Assembly: GCA_965205845.1 (NCBI GenBank)
Contig: CBDBIG010000004.1
Location: 372,001-436,000 of the forward strand
DNA length: 64,000 nt
Reading direction: 5' to 3'
Origin: CBDBIG01 sp965205845 [NCBI: bacterium]
GTDB lineage: Bacteria; SAR324
The notes beneath the pieces were generated by a model, which saw nothing but the letters and a program-made list of their open reading frames with translations, did no database searches and was not told the origin of the DNA. The position numbers and the translations under genes are program-made. Of the stretch, positions 48,192 through 57,178 are shown piece by piece; positions within the stretch are counted from its first letter, which is position 1, and every line of letters begins with the position of its first letter.

Positions 48192-48674
48192 ACAGTTTTT
48201 ATAAATAGAAAAAGGCAGAGATTTTTGCGTGATTGCGTAAATAAAGGGCTTTCAATCGCACCTTTATGGCCACTTTTGCACGTTTTTAACACCTTTAACA
48301 AGGCACTTGTGGAGGCCTTGCTGGCGCCATGCCCGCCCTATTTTGTGCGCATGAAGGCACCTATGCCTTTTTTTGAATGCTTGACAAGGTTGCTATCCAC
48401 CAGGCTCGCACCCTCGCCAAGGGGCGTTATCCCAAACCCAGCCAAGGTTATGCGGGCAACTTAAAATGCCCAAGGGTTCAAAAATGTGAGCGGTGTTTGG
48501 CCTTTACCCCTGTGGCAGGGTTATGCTACAGTGCTAACATTCCATAGTTTATTTGCTGCTCCGCGGGCAAACCCGACTTGCCATCAGGAGTTGAACAAAA
48601 CGCCATGTTCCCCAACCATACCCAAGCTGCAACACAACCGTTATCCCCAAAACACCCTCCATTTTACGGGCGGC
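48192..48674. other. Intergenic interval with one hairpin
   Basis: About 480 bp without a convincing ORF. A small hairpin AAGGCA-CCTA-TGCCTT followed by five T lies at 48354-48374 and looks like a plus-strand intrinsic terminator, though no gene clearly ends before it. A short unannotated RNA is conceivable. Confidence 0.4.
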
Positions 48675-49338
48675 ATGGGCGCCTGCCTGGCCTTTACCGG
48701 TTATCTGGGGGCTTGGCTCCTGGGCTTGGCATTGTTGCTCAGTGCTTGCGGCGGTGGCGGCGGCACTCCTCCTCCTGGTGGCGCTGTTCCTCCTGTTCCT
48801 AACTTTTCCCATGTTCCCGGCTGAAATGATAGGGAATTATAAAGATGCCGCTGGGAATGTAGCCGCTGGGAATGTAAAGGAATACTCCATTGGGAGAGAG
48901 AACTGGTACTTTGATGACGGTCGGGGTCGAACATTTGAGACTTACCCTGTAGAGATTGACCTTGGCACCCAGACTTTTATCATCCGCATACGCCATGCAG
49001 GCGGCAACATAGCCGACCGCCTGGAATTAGGTTTCATATCCGATCCTTGCCCTGGGTCGGCATCGTCGTCGTACCCTGTAACCTGTTATCATCGATACCA
49101 TTGGAAGGTTGTAACCCCAGGCACCCCAGGCGCCCCAAGCACCCTAGGCAACCCAGGCGACCCAGACCTATTGTATATTTGCAGGAGGAACAGGGCGGGA
49201 GAATTCAACCTTGAAGACCTCCCGAGTCCGATTCGAACATACTCCTTGAGGTTTTCTCCTAATCCAATGCGGACCACCCGCCCTGGGGGTTGTGGTACTT
49301 ACCGTTTGGGATCGTTTCTGGCGGTTATAACTAAGTAA
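48675..49338 (+). pseudogene. Putative lipoprotein, split by a frameshift
   Basis: Frame one from the ATG at 48675 gives MGACLAFTGYLGAWLLGLAL, then LLSAC followed by five Gly and a Pro/Gly stretch: a good lipoprotein signal with lipobox LSAC. It ends at a TGA about 48825. Frame two covers the rest: AEMIGNYKDAAGNVAAGNVK, ENWYFDDGRGRTFETYPVEI and FIIRIRHAGGNI, then a collagen-like bit (TPGTPGAPSTLGNPGDPD), to 49338. Joining them gives a ~220-residue lipoprotein. Alternatively frame two starts at 48742 with its own hydrophobic N-terminus. Function unknown. Confidence 0.5.
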
Positions 49339-49509
49339 CGATAAGATCGCAAAAGGCCCCGCGGGCAAAGCCCGACACGCTGCGCAAAAATAGGGCAAAG
49401 ATGAGGGGAAATTGTACCCGTGATTTCCATGTAATAACAAGGGTGTGTCAACGGGCACACTGGAACGAAGCAACCCACGTTCAGCCAAACCATGGGCGCA
49501 TGATGGAAC

Positions 49510-50424
49510 ATGAGACACACCCCAAATAGCCTTGGATTGAACGCTTTGCAAAATAGACTTTGCTATATCAAATCTGCATCAGATATCGGTTCGGCGGTTG
49601 CCCATCAACTCAAAACATTGGGCTTTTTGCCTTTGCTGGTAGAGCAAGCGATACCCACTGCCACACGTCAGCACATGTGTTTTGCCAGTGCTGCCATTAC
49701 GGGCAAAGCCAACTTTACGGGCATGCGTGCGGTCCGCATTAACCCAGTGCGTGAAGGGCGCATGCTGCCCAGTCATGCAAATGCCTTACACCCAAGCACC
49801 CAAACCCATTTACTGGACTGTGCGCAAACCACCCAATGCATTCCCTTGCTGGTGAGGGATTTGGATGCACCACCCCCCTTGTCCGTAGCGGTGGTGGTGG
49901 ATGCACGCATGCGTAAGAAGGAGCACCCCCCTGTACAAATTCATCTAGCACCGTTGGTTATTGGCATTGGTCCGGGGTTTTGTGCTGGTCAGCATTGCCA
50001 CGCTGTGATTGAAAGCAATTGGGGAGAGCACTTGGGCCGCGTGTTATGGCAAGGTAGCAGCCAAACCTATACCGGAGTGCACAGACAAGTTCAGGGCAAA
50101 GGCAAGGTGCGCTATAGTTATGCCAGTCACGCGGGGGTGTTTTGCCCTAGTACCAAGGTGCTAAACCTGGTTCATGCAGGGGATGTGCTGGGATATATTA
50201 TGGTAAAGGGCCAAAAAAAAGAGGCGATTACAGCACGAATCCATGGCATGGTAAGGGGCATAGCTTACAACGGGCTGGTGGTGAAGGCAGGATCGAAGTT
50301 GGCCGAAATAGACCCCGGTGAGGATCCCACCCGTTGCATAGGCTTGCAAGAGCGCCAAAGTGCGATTGCACGGGGTGTCGCAAAAGCCATTGCTACCTTT
50401 TATCCAGCATCAACCTTGGTTTAA
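49510..50424 (+). CDS. YqeB / EF2563 family (selenium-dependent molybdenum hydroxylase accessory) protein
   Basis: 304 residues. The central part VVIGIGPGF-type (LVIGIGPGFCAGQHCHAVIE) and SNWGEHLGRVLWQGSSQ, followed by HAGDVLGYI and the C-terminal biotinyl-like region HGMVRGIAYNGLVVKAGSKL, then AEIDPG and ERQSAIARGVAKAI, match the EF2563/YqeB family. These proteins are found with selenium-dependent molybdenum hydroxylases and are thought to help mature the cofactor. No xdh, yqeC or selD gene is in the window, so the role here is uncertain. The first ~40 residues are less conserved and the start is not well supported by an RBS. Confidence 0.75.
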   Translation: MRHTPNSLGLNALQNRLCYIKSASDIGSAVAHQLKTLGFLPLLVEQAIPTATRQHMCFASAAITGKANFTGMRAVRINPVREGRMLPSHANALHPSTQTHLLDCAQTTQCIPLLVRDLDAPPPLSVAVVVDARMRKKEHPPVQIHLAPLVIGIGPGFCAGQHCHAVIESNWGEHLGRVLWQGSSQTYTGVHRQVQGKGKVRYSYASHAGVFCPSTKVLNLVHAGDVLGYIMVKGQKKEAITARIHGMVRGIAYNGLVVKAGSKLAEIDPGEDPTRCIGLQERQSAIARGVAKAIATFYPASTLV

Positions 50425-50436
50425 AATTTTTTAAAT

Positions 50437-50471
50437 GGGGCTCTTAAAGCCCCAAGGGCGATGCCTTTTTT
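50437..50471 (+). terminator. Probable intrinsic terminator of the YqeB-like gene
   Basis: The hairpin GGGGCT-CTTAA-AGCCCC at 50437-50453, just after the stop codon at 50424, has a perfect six-base stem. A T-rich run appears at 50466-50471 after a short gap, so the U-tract is offset. A second small palindrome (AAGGGCGATGCCTTTTTT) follows and may be the active part. Confidence 0.6.
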
Positions 50472-50920
50472 AAAAACCACCCACCCAGTCTACAAAAAGT
50501 CTGCTGTTAATCATCCCGAGCTTCGATTTATGTCCCACGGTTTATAACGCTATCTCAATCCAGTGTTGTTAACTGTGGCTCACGGTAATGGTTTTAAGCG
50601 CATCTATGGTGCAGATACAGCTTGCCATTTGGCGCATTTCTTTGTAGGCATGAGGAAACGTTAGACGCTAGTACTTTCAATGTGTGGGATGGGTGCCGTT
50701 TTGCAACGCAAAACCTTAGCCTCGTTTGTAATTCCAACAATGCGTGGTTCGCTTGTTGCCCTACGGCGTGATGGCGGAGCGTCGTGTTGTGGATTTTACC
50801 AAATTGACGCATAGCCTCCTTTAAGGATTAGTTCGTTTTTCGCGTCTGGTTGGTAGGGGTTGTCGTTTTTGGGTATATTGCCGTCTTGAGAAAATATGAT
50901 ACTTACATAGGGGTTTTGAC
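50472..50920. other. Intergenic interval upstream of doxX
   Basis: About 450 bp. A minus ORF of 72 codons (50594-50812) has no recognisable features, and I do not call it. The segment just before doxX contains GGGGTTTTGAC directly upstream of the ATG as a weak ribosome-binding region. Confidence 0.45.
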
Positions 50921-51337
50921 ATGAAAAAATTTATGGCGAAGGTTGCGCTGTATAACGGGCTTAGCCTGGGTCTTTTGCGCATTTTGGTGGGGGTTATTTT
51001 AGTCTATCATGGCTTTGGTAAAATTCAGGGGGATTTTGCCCATGCTCTATTTAAAAAATTGGGTTATCCTGTCCCTGAGTTTTTTGGGTATTTTATCTCT
51101 TTCGTGGAGTTTTTCGGGGGCATTCTCCTTGTTGCCGGTTTGTTCACCCGTTATCTAGGGGTTGTTTTTACCATCTTGTTTTTGGTTACGGTCTATACCC
51201 AGTGGATTGTGTTTCGTGGTGGATATGGCAAGAGTGAATTTGAACTCCTTCTCACCCTTGCAAGTGCAGTGCTGGCAACCTCGGGGTCTGGGTCAATGGC
51301 TTTGGATAAAACCAATTTTGGGAGGCGCTTTCAATAA
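50921..51337 (+). CDS. DoxX-family membrane protein
   Basis: 138 residues with four predicted membrane helices. The pattern LGLLRILVGVILVYHGFGKI, GYFISFVEFFGGILLVAGLF, TRYLGVVFTILFLVTVYTQW and the later LLLTLASAVLATSGSGSMAL matches DoxX/SURF4-type proteins (R near helix one, HG--K, E-GG--L--G---R). Members are linked to thiol redox balance and thiosulfate-dependent systems, but many are uncharacterised. It converges on hemW. Confidence 0.88.
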   Translation: MKKFMAKVALYNGLSLGLLRILVGVILVYHGFGKIQGDFAHALFKKLGYPVPEFFGYFISFVEFFGGILLVAGLFTRYLGVVFTILFLVTVYTQWIVFRGGYGKSEFELLLTLASAVLATSGSGSMALDKTNFGRRFQ

Positions 51338-51358
51338 CCAGCCAAGCATGGGTGTTTT

Positions 51359-52618
51359 TTAAGTTGCGGTCGCTGAAAACTGCGCTGTTGCCAGGCGGCA
51401 GGCGATTTCGTCTGCCAACAGGAGGCCCTGGGGGGTTAAGTGAAAGTTTCCCCCCGGCAAAAATCCTCCGTACCCTGCGTCTTCTACCGCTTTTGCCGTA
51501 CAAAGCATTTTGGCTGACGGTGCCAATGCGAACTGTGCCTGCCATCTAGAAAAGTTTAATCCGTTGCATGTACGCAATTGGATCATCAAGGCCTCGCTGG
51601 CTTGCATTTCGTTACTTAGCGTTTCGGTGTGTTGGGTGGGAAGACTTCTTGCGTTAATTCTACGCAAATACTCTTTTAAATGCGGGGTATTGTAAAAGCG
51701 CTGCGTGTCTATGTAGGAGTGCGCCCCCAATCCTAGCCCAAGGTAGGTCTTGCCTCTCCAAATGAGTTGGTTTTGTAAGCCTTCATGGCCTTTTTGCGCA
51801 AAATTGGAAACCTCATAACGCACAAGACCGTGGCTTTCTAAGGTGGTGGTGGCCCATAGATGCAGGTCTACCAGGGCATCTTCGTGCTGTGTCCGCCAAG
51901 CAATTACCTTTGAGGTTCGTGCCCATGGGGTTTTGGGTTCAATGTCAGGCAGGTAAAGTGAGAGATGGGGTGGGGAAAAAGTGAGGGCGTGCTGCACATC
52001 GCTTTGGTGACGCTGTGGAAGAATGCCAGGTGCACCCAACATGAGATCTAGATTAAAATTGCTACCGTGTTGTGCAAGGGTTTCAGCAGCTGCTTGGACT
52101 TGTTTGGCGCTAGAAACGCGCCCAAGAGATTTGAGAATCTTGGCATTGAAACTTTGCGCCCCTAAACTCATGCGGGTGATGCCGAGCTTCGTTAAGCCCA
52201 TCACATAGTTTGGAGTAACGTCTTCGGGGTTTAGTTCAAAGCAAATCTCGGCGTTTTCAGCAAAAGGAAACGCCTTTCGCAGCACGTTCAACAGTTGCTC
52301 TACCTGTCGCAAACTACAAGTAGAAGGGGTGCCACCTCCAAAATAAACGGAGCGTAGACCTTGGGTTGGCGCTTGGTATTGCTGCGTACGCATGGTAGCT
52401 TCTTGCGTGAGCGCAGCGAGATAATTCTCAACATAAGAGCCCGTGAAACTGTGCACCGCAAAAGCACAAAAAGGACAGATGGCGCGACAAAAAGGCAGGT
52501 GACAGTACAGCACCTGAAACGTGGGTTGGGGCAAAGGGATATTTCTATGTAGGGTTAGATATTTTGTTTTGGTGGTGTTCAAGGCAAGGCGTTTGGCCCA
52601 AACCATGGAGTCTGCCAT
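51359..52618 (-). CDS. hemW: Radical SAM protein HemW (heme chaperone)
   Basis: About 419 residues from the ATG at 52618. The radical-SAM Cys triad is in HLPFCRAICPFCAF (C-x3-C-x2-C). FGGGTPSTCSLRQVEQLL, CFELNPEDVTPNYV and GITRMSLGAQSFNAKIL are HemW hallmarks, and the C-terminal HemN domain is present (LRRINARSLPTQHTETLSNE). HemW binds heme and delivers it to respiratory enzymes, and is not the CgdH oxidase. The frame is open to 52840 but overlaps the upstream membrane gene there; 52606 is another possible start. Confidence 0.9.
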   Translation of the reverse strand: MADSMVWAKRLALNTTKTKYLTLHRNIPLPQPTFQVLYCHLPFCRAICPFCAFAVHSFTGSYVENYLAALTQEATMRTQQYQAPTQGLRSVYFGGGTPSTCSLRQVEQLLNVLRKAFPFAENAEICFELNPEDVTPNYVMGLTKLGITRMSLGAQSFNAKILKSLGRVSSAKQVQAAAETLAQHGSNFNLDLMLGAPGILPQRHQSDVQHALTFSPPHLSLYLPDIEPKTPWARTSKVIAWRTQHEDALVDLHLWATTTLESHGLVRYEVSNFAQKGHEGLQNQLIWRGKTYLGLGLGAHSYIDTQRFYNTPHLKEYLRRINARSLPTQHTETLSNEMQASEALMIQLRTCNGLNFSRWQAQFALAPSAKMLCTAKAVEDAGYGGFLPGGNFHLTPQGLLLADEIACRLATAQFSATAT

Positions 52619-52944
52619 AGCCACACAACACCCACACCAAGCAATACCAAAATACCAAACACCGAGGCCACCTTCATCTTGTCGCGGGCAATGCTCCAGG
52701 CACGTAATGCCTGCAAGGGAATGGCAACCCAGGCGGCATATTGAGGGGCTAATCCAGGCTTGCCAAAGGCAATGCTTATTAAGGCAGCCACACCCAACAA
52801 AGCGAGCATGCATATGGTATCTTGCACGGCCATTTTCCAAGTACCTTTTTCGTTCATGAAGCGTGGCTGCAACAGCAAGCGCACCTCAAGTGCAAGCCAA
52901 AAAACAACGCTTAACAAGCCAAAAATAACAACGGGGCTTTTCAT
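52579..52944 (-). CDS. Small inner-membrane protein of unknown function
   Basis: About 121 residues from the ATG at 52944, with AGGA five bases upstream. Four hydrophobic segments: VVIFGLLSVVFWLALEVRLL, MLALLGVAALISIAFG, AAWVAIPLQALRAWSIA and SVFGILVLLGVGVVWLW. No family recognised. Its 3' end overlaps the hemW start by about 40 bp, so the two are likely co-transcribed. Confidence 0.65.
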   Translation of the reverse strand: MKSPVVIFGLLSVVFWLALEVRLLLQPRFMNEKGTWKMAVQDTICMLALLGVAALISIAFGKPGLAPQYAAWVAIPLQALRAWSIARDKMKVASVFGILVLLGVGVVWLWQTPWFGPNALP

Positions 52945-53042
52945 AAACAATCCTCTACGGTTGGAATGAACCAAACACTTGCCAGGGCTAGAACTAAGCT
53001 CTGGCAAAGAACACATAGCAAAAACCTAGCACCCTGCCGATC

Positions 53043-53720
53043 TCATTTTCCCCCTTGAAAGTAAGGGTCGTCGCCTTGGTCGTGGTCTGTTACGTCAATC
53101 AGTTCACCCATGTCTGGAAACACCTCACGCATGCGCTGTTCCACCCCTTGGCGCAACGTAACATCCACCATCCCACAGCCTTGGCAGCCTCCACCCAACT
53201 TAACATACACATCATCGTCTTTAATCTCAATCAAGCTAAACACTCCGCCATGAGATGCGACACGCGGGTTGATCTCTAGGTTAAGCAAATTGGTAATAAC
53301 CTCGTGCTTTACCTCAGGGCTATCGTTTTTAACGCACGACATCTTGAGATCATAGGGCGATGATTTGAGGGATTCTGCCAATTTTTTATACCCCTCTTCG
53401 GCGTAATAATAATCACTAAAGCCATTCTCATACAATACCTCGGCCGCTTGCTTGGCAATGCCATCCCCGTGATCATAAAACAGCAAGTTGCCGCTAAAAG
53501 GCAGGCGGTGTAGGTTGGTTTCCAAGTGCTCAAAGGGCAAATGGTGTGAACCAGAAAGGTTGCCAGCCTCGTAGTCCTCTAAACCACGCAGGTCAAACAC
53601 ATAGGCAGGTTGGCCTTCTTTGCGCATTTTAAAAAAGCGATCCATATCGCAACGTGCCTCCCATTTTTCTTCTTCATCGGCAATGGCTTGGGTAGAATTG
53701 GCATCGAGATTCTCAGTCAT
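53043..53720 (-). CDS. Rhodanese-like domain fused to NifU/NfuA C-terminal domain
   Basis: 225 residues from the ATG at 53720 (MTENLDANSTQAIADEEEKW). Residues ~25-125 form a rhodanese fold (PAYVFDLRGLEDYEAGNLSG, LLFYDHGDGIAKQAAEVLYE), but the active-site Cys position is Asp/His (YDHGDG), so sulfurtransferase activity is unlikely. Residues ~140-215 are a NifU C-terminal domain (NLLNLEINPRVASHGGVFSL, GGGCQGCGMVDVTLRQGVEQ) whose CxxC can carry an Fe-S cluster. It is a likely Fe-S scaffold/carrier. The frame is open to 53852 without support. Confidence 0.85.
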   Translation of the reverse strand: MTENLDANSTQAIADEEEKWEARCDMDRFFKMRKEGQPAYVFDLRGLEDYEAGNLSGSHHLPFEHLETNLHRLPFSGNLLFYDHGDGIAKQAAEVLYENGFSDYYYAEEGYKKLAESLKSSPYDLKMSCVKNDSPEVKHEVITNLLNLEINPRVASHGGVFSLIEIKDDDVYVKLGGGCQGCGMVDVTLRQGVEQRMREVFPDMGELIDVTDHDQGDDPYFQGGK

Positions 53721-53869
53721 GGGTGTCGAAAACTCCAGGGATAAACAAATGGCTAAAAGGGCTGGATTCAAAATAACAACGCCACGGTCACCATGGTATA
53801 AAAACAAAGCATCTTTAGCAAATACTAAATCATCCCGCGCCTTGTTGCACAATCAGTCACGCGCTCTCA

Positions 53870-54397
53870 TCATGTCGTTGCATCCCAGTGCCAATGAAGT
53901 GGTTCAATGCCACGACAATCGACACTCTCAAGCATTTGCGTGGTGCTAACACCCAGTTTAGGATGTTGCCAATGAGGCGCAATGTCGGCTAGAGGGCGCA
54001 ATACAAACCCTCGCTCATGCAAGCGTGGGTGGGGTAGGGTTAGGGCGGAAGTGCACACGATGCTATTGCTATGGTTTAGTAAATCAAGGTCAAGGGTGCG
54101 GGGGCCATTAGGTACACCGTGCGCACGTTTGGCACGTTGTTCAAGCGCCAGCAAAGCGTTAAGCAAGGGGTGTGCAGCGAGGGCGGTGTGCAAGAGCAAC
54201 ACGCCATTCCAAAAATGAGGCTGTGCTACCCCACCCCAAGGCGGGGTCCGGTACACGCTACTGGCACCAAGCAATTGACCTAGCGCACCCAACCAGCGAT
54301 AAGCATTGCCCAAATGCCGTTGAGGTGCCATGTTCGAGCCAAGGGCAACAAAGGCAATAAAACGCGGTTTACAACCTTGCTTCGTTGGGCGATTCAT
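53870..54397 (-). CDS. folK: 2-amino-4-hydroxy-6-hydroxymethyldihydropteridine pyrophosphokinase
   Basis: Folate biosynthesis: transfers pyrophosphate from ATP to the pterin alcohol. 175 residues: FIAFVALGSNMAPQRHLGNA, SSVYRTPPWGG, FWNGVLLLHT, GPRTLDLDLLNHS and LPHPRLHERGFVLRPLADIA, all typical of HPPK. The usual R-W-GPRTLDLDLL is GVPNGPRTLDLDLL here. The first ~10 codons (MNRPTKQGCKP) come from a duplicated piece of the neighbouring aminotransferase 3' end, so the start codon itself is a by-product of that duplication. Confidence 0.93.
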   Translation of the reverse strand: MNRPTKQGCKPRFIAFVALGSNMAPQRHLGNAYRWLGALGQLLGASSVYRTPPWGGVAQPHFWNGVLLLHTALAAHPLLNALLALEQRAKRAHGVPNGPRTLDLDLLNHSNSIVCTSALTLPHPRLHERGFVLRPLADIAPHWQHPKLGVSTTQMLESVDCRGIEPLHWHWDATT

Positions 54398-54435
54398 CGT
54401 GGGGTTTACAACCTTGCTTCGTTGAGCGACTCATC
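54367..54435. repeat. 37-bp period duplication at the aminotransferase/folK junction
   Basis: GTTTACAACCTTGCTTCGTT and the following bases (32 bp, two mismatches) occur at 54367-54398 and 54404-54435. The second copy is the true 3' end of the aminotransferase; the first supplies the start codon and opening codons of folK. Confidence 0.9.
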
Positions 54436-55776
54436 CAATGTATTGATTATACGATCAATGGTTTCTCGCGGAGTGGTGAGCGGTGGTGATAACAAATATA
54501 CATCGTCTTTAACGCGACTCCATAGCCTGCGCTTGATACACCCTTTGTTGAGTTTGGCACCCATTTTCAAAGCAGGGTCAAACTTCTTGCGCCTGTCGCG
54601 ATCTTCAAGCAATTCAAGGGCACCCATCATCCCCAGTCCCCTTGCCTCGCCAACGTGCTCATGATTGCTTTCAAGGGTTTTTAAACCACGCTGAAAGTAG
54701 GCCCCATTTTCCGCCGCCCGCGCCACCAAATCTTCATCCTCTATCATTTTTAAGTTCGCCAACGCTACACTGCAGCAAGTGGGATGGCCTGAGTAGGTAT
54801 AAGCATGCATCCAGCGCTGAGAAGGCTCGACATTGTCAATCACTTGGCGAATACTATCACTGACGCCCATGCCGCCCAAAGGGGCATAGCCAGAGGTAAT
54901 CCCTTTGGCAAAATTCATAATGTCGGGTTCAATGCCATAATGCTCAACCCCAAACCACCGCCCTGTACGCCCAAACCCTGTAATCACCTCATCGGCAATC
55001 AGCAAAACTTCGTATTGGTCGCAAATGGCGCGAATATGTTTAAAATAATCTTCTTGCGGTGGGAGCACCCCTCCTGCGCCTTGAATGGGTTCCGCGATAA
55101 ACGCGGCCACGGTATCGGCACCTTGACGCAGAATTTCTTCTTCTAGCAATTGGGCAGCGGCCTGCCCTGGAGTACTGGCTTTTTGGCTAGGTACAAACTT
55201 AGGATTAAAGTACAAAGGGTATGGACTGGCAATGTGTGAAAAACCGGGGATGCGTGGTTCAAACATCGGCCAGTATACTGAGAGCCCTGTGGCGCACATG
55301 GCCGCGAGGGTTACCCCATGATAGCCGTATTCACGGGAAATAATTTTGGTTTTATGGGGCTTGCCTTTCGCTTTCCAATAAAAGCGTGCGGTTTTAATGG
55401 AACTATCGGTTGATTCACCGCCACCGCTGGTAAAAAAGAAAGTATTGATGCTCGAGGGGGTAATGGAGGCCAACTTTTGTGCCAATTCGATGGCAGGGAG
55501 GTTGGACGAGCCCGTGTAACTTGAACAATAGGCCAGGGTTTCCATCTGCGCCGCGGCTGCATCGGCCAAGGCTTTTCTACCATGGCCAACGTTCACATTC
55601 CACAAACCCGAAAGGCCATCAATGTATTCATTGCCTTCCATATCATAAATATGGCTGCCCTCACCACGCACCCATATTTTGGGATTTTGATGCTCGCTAT
55701 GGTGATGCAAGGGGTGAAGCAAATGACGTTGATCCACCGTCACAGCAGTGGTTAAATCTTGGAAAGCCATGGTCAA
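54406..55776 (-). CDS. Class III aminotransferase (omega-amino acid:pyruvate type)
   Basis: PLP enzyme of 456 residues. Features: HHHSEHQNPKIWVRGEGSHI, IDGLSGLWNVNVGHGRKALA, FTSGGGESTDSSIKTARFYW, LLIADEVITGFGRTGRWFGV and the PLP Lys in IMNFAKGITSGYAPLGG, plus SGHPTCCSVALANLKMIEDE. This set is closest to beta-alanine/omega-amino-acid:pyruvate and taurine-type transaminases. The exact amino donor cannot be told from sequence. Start alternatives at 55776 and 55770 (both ATG). Confidence 0.88.
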   Translation of the reverse strand: MTMAFQDLTTAVTVDQRHLLHPLHHHSEHQNPKIWVRGEGSHIYDMEGNEYIDGLSGLWNVNVGHGRKALADAAAAQMETLAYCSSYTGSSNLPAIELAQKLASITPSSINTFFFTSGGGESTDSSIKTARFYWKAKGKPHKTKIISREYGYHGVTLAAMCATGLSVYWPMFEPRIPGFSHIASPYPLYFNPKFVPSQKASTPGQAAAQLLEEEILRQGADTVAAFIAEPIQGAGGVLPPQEDYFKHIRAICDQYEVLLIADEVITGFGRTGRWFGVEHYGIEPDIMNFAKGITSGYAPLGGMGVSDSIRQVIDNVEPSQRWMHAYTYSGHPTCCSVALANLKMIEDEDLVARAAENGAYFQRGLKTLESNHEHVGEARGLGMMGALELLEDRDRRKKFDPALKMGAKLNKGCIKRRLWSRVKDDVYLLSPPLTTPRETIDRIINTLDESLNEARL

Positions 55777-55999
55777 TTACCCTCATAATAACGCGGATGA
55801 AAAACATTAAAAAATGGTTAGCTAATGGATGAGATCGGCAATGCACCATTAAAGCACTCAACCCCCCCTTGCATGCAAGCAAAAATACCTACCCCCTAGG
55901 CGTGATAAAACCACGGGCTGTGATTCACACGGCCTCCCTCATAAGCATGCACTGGGTTCTATCACGAAACAAAAATCTATTGCCCGCGTTGCAATGCAC

Positions 56000-56656
56000 T
56001 TAGAGTTTAATGCGCACCTCTGTTACCCGCATGACACTCAAACTTTCCCCTGCTTGCACAAGCAAAGGTTCGTAATGCGGGTTTAAGGGTTGCAAAATAG
56101 TAGATCCATCGGCTTTATGGTAGTAGGTCTTTACCGTGTATTCCTCATCGCGACGGCGCGCTAGCACAATGTCGCCATTGTGCACGCGTGCAGCAGGTGA
56201 CACTAAAAGCCGTGCTTTGGGTGGAATGTTCCCTCCCACCATGCTATCGCCTTCTGCAACCACGAAAAAGGCATCGGCATCGCGTACGTCAACGGCCTCA
56301 TACTCATCGCCCTCGCTTTCGTAACTTTCCATCCAACTTCCACAAGCGGCCCGTCCTAACACGGGTGCCATGTGCAATTGTTCGCAAGCCACGGCGGTAA
56401 GTTCGGGGCGGTTAGCAAACCAAGGGCGCATCTCATCGGGTGCTTTTTCGCGATATACCGTTTTGAGTAACAAACTGGGATCGATCTCTAATTTTTCAGC
56501 ATACTGAAGCAGCGTTTTGTCTTTGGGTAAGTGCCCCGTTGAGATTACCCGTCGCAGGAGTTCATAGGCGATATCGCGCTCACGGGCACATTCTTTGAGG
56601 TCGGTGTAGCCCAATTCGTGAATGTGATTGCGAAGAATTTCTGCCAGAGTGTCCAT
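56000..56656 (-). CDS. S24-family (LexA/CI-like) transcriptional repressor
   Basis: 218 residues. N-terminal HTH-like region (about 1-70): ECARERDIAYELLRRVISTG. The C-terminal LexA/UmuD protease domain has a possible self-cleavage site AACGSWME, the Ser nucleophile in VAEGDSMVGG and the Lys in EEYTVKTYYH. Such repressors cleave themselves when RecA is activated, so SOS-type or prophage control is likely. It is not LexA itself by its N-terminus. It lies beside the mobile-element graveyard and may be a phage leftover that survived intact. Confidence 0.85.
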   Translation of the reverse strand: MDTLAEILRNHIHELGYTDLKECARERDIAYELLRRVISTGHLPKDKTLLQYAEKLEIDPSLLLKTVYREKAPDEMRPWFANRPELTAVACEQLHMAPVLGRAACGSWMESYESEGDEYEAVDVRDADAFFVVAEGDSMVGGNIPPKARLLVSPAARVHNGDIVLARRRDEEYTVKTYYHKADGSTILQPLNPHYEPLLVQAGESLSVMRVTEVRIKL

Positions 56657-57178
56657 AAAAAGCCTTTTTGTGCGGATGTGTTCAATGAAAAAAGGGTTGT
56701 GATGTACACATGCACTTCACGTGCTTTGCTTCTGGCTTAAGGTTGTAGATGGTAAATCGGCATCACTTATGCCTCGTCACGCATACCCATCCCAGGGTAT
56801 TATTTCTGAGCAATTTGCGCGCGTAGGGGCTGTGTTTTGTTGCCATGGGCTAATGATGGCTACCGCGGTTCATAAATGCCCTCACCATAAAGATGGCGTC
56901 TTGCCAAGGGGTGATGGTGACCGTCGTATTTTACAAACATCCTCTTAAAGCCATGTTTAATGCGCTATGGCATTGCCAGTGCGCTTTTCGCAAAAACTGC
57001 CTGTAAAACACGGCAAAATAAGCGTCACGCGCGTACTATCCCTTAAGGAGGATTTCATTACATGCAAAAAAAAATTTTATGTCAAGTTTTATTCTTTTTA
57101 AAATGCAAAGACCTCAACAACATTTAAGGCTTTCCCCTTGATTTTTAATTTGGTCGTTTTGGGTGTGTAAAGATCATT
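56657..57178. other. Intergenic interval
   Basis: About 520 bp. Plus-strand ORF 56721-56948 has no coding signs. AT-rich stretches at 57050-57110 could hold promoters. Nothing else recognised. Confidence 0.4.
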
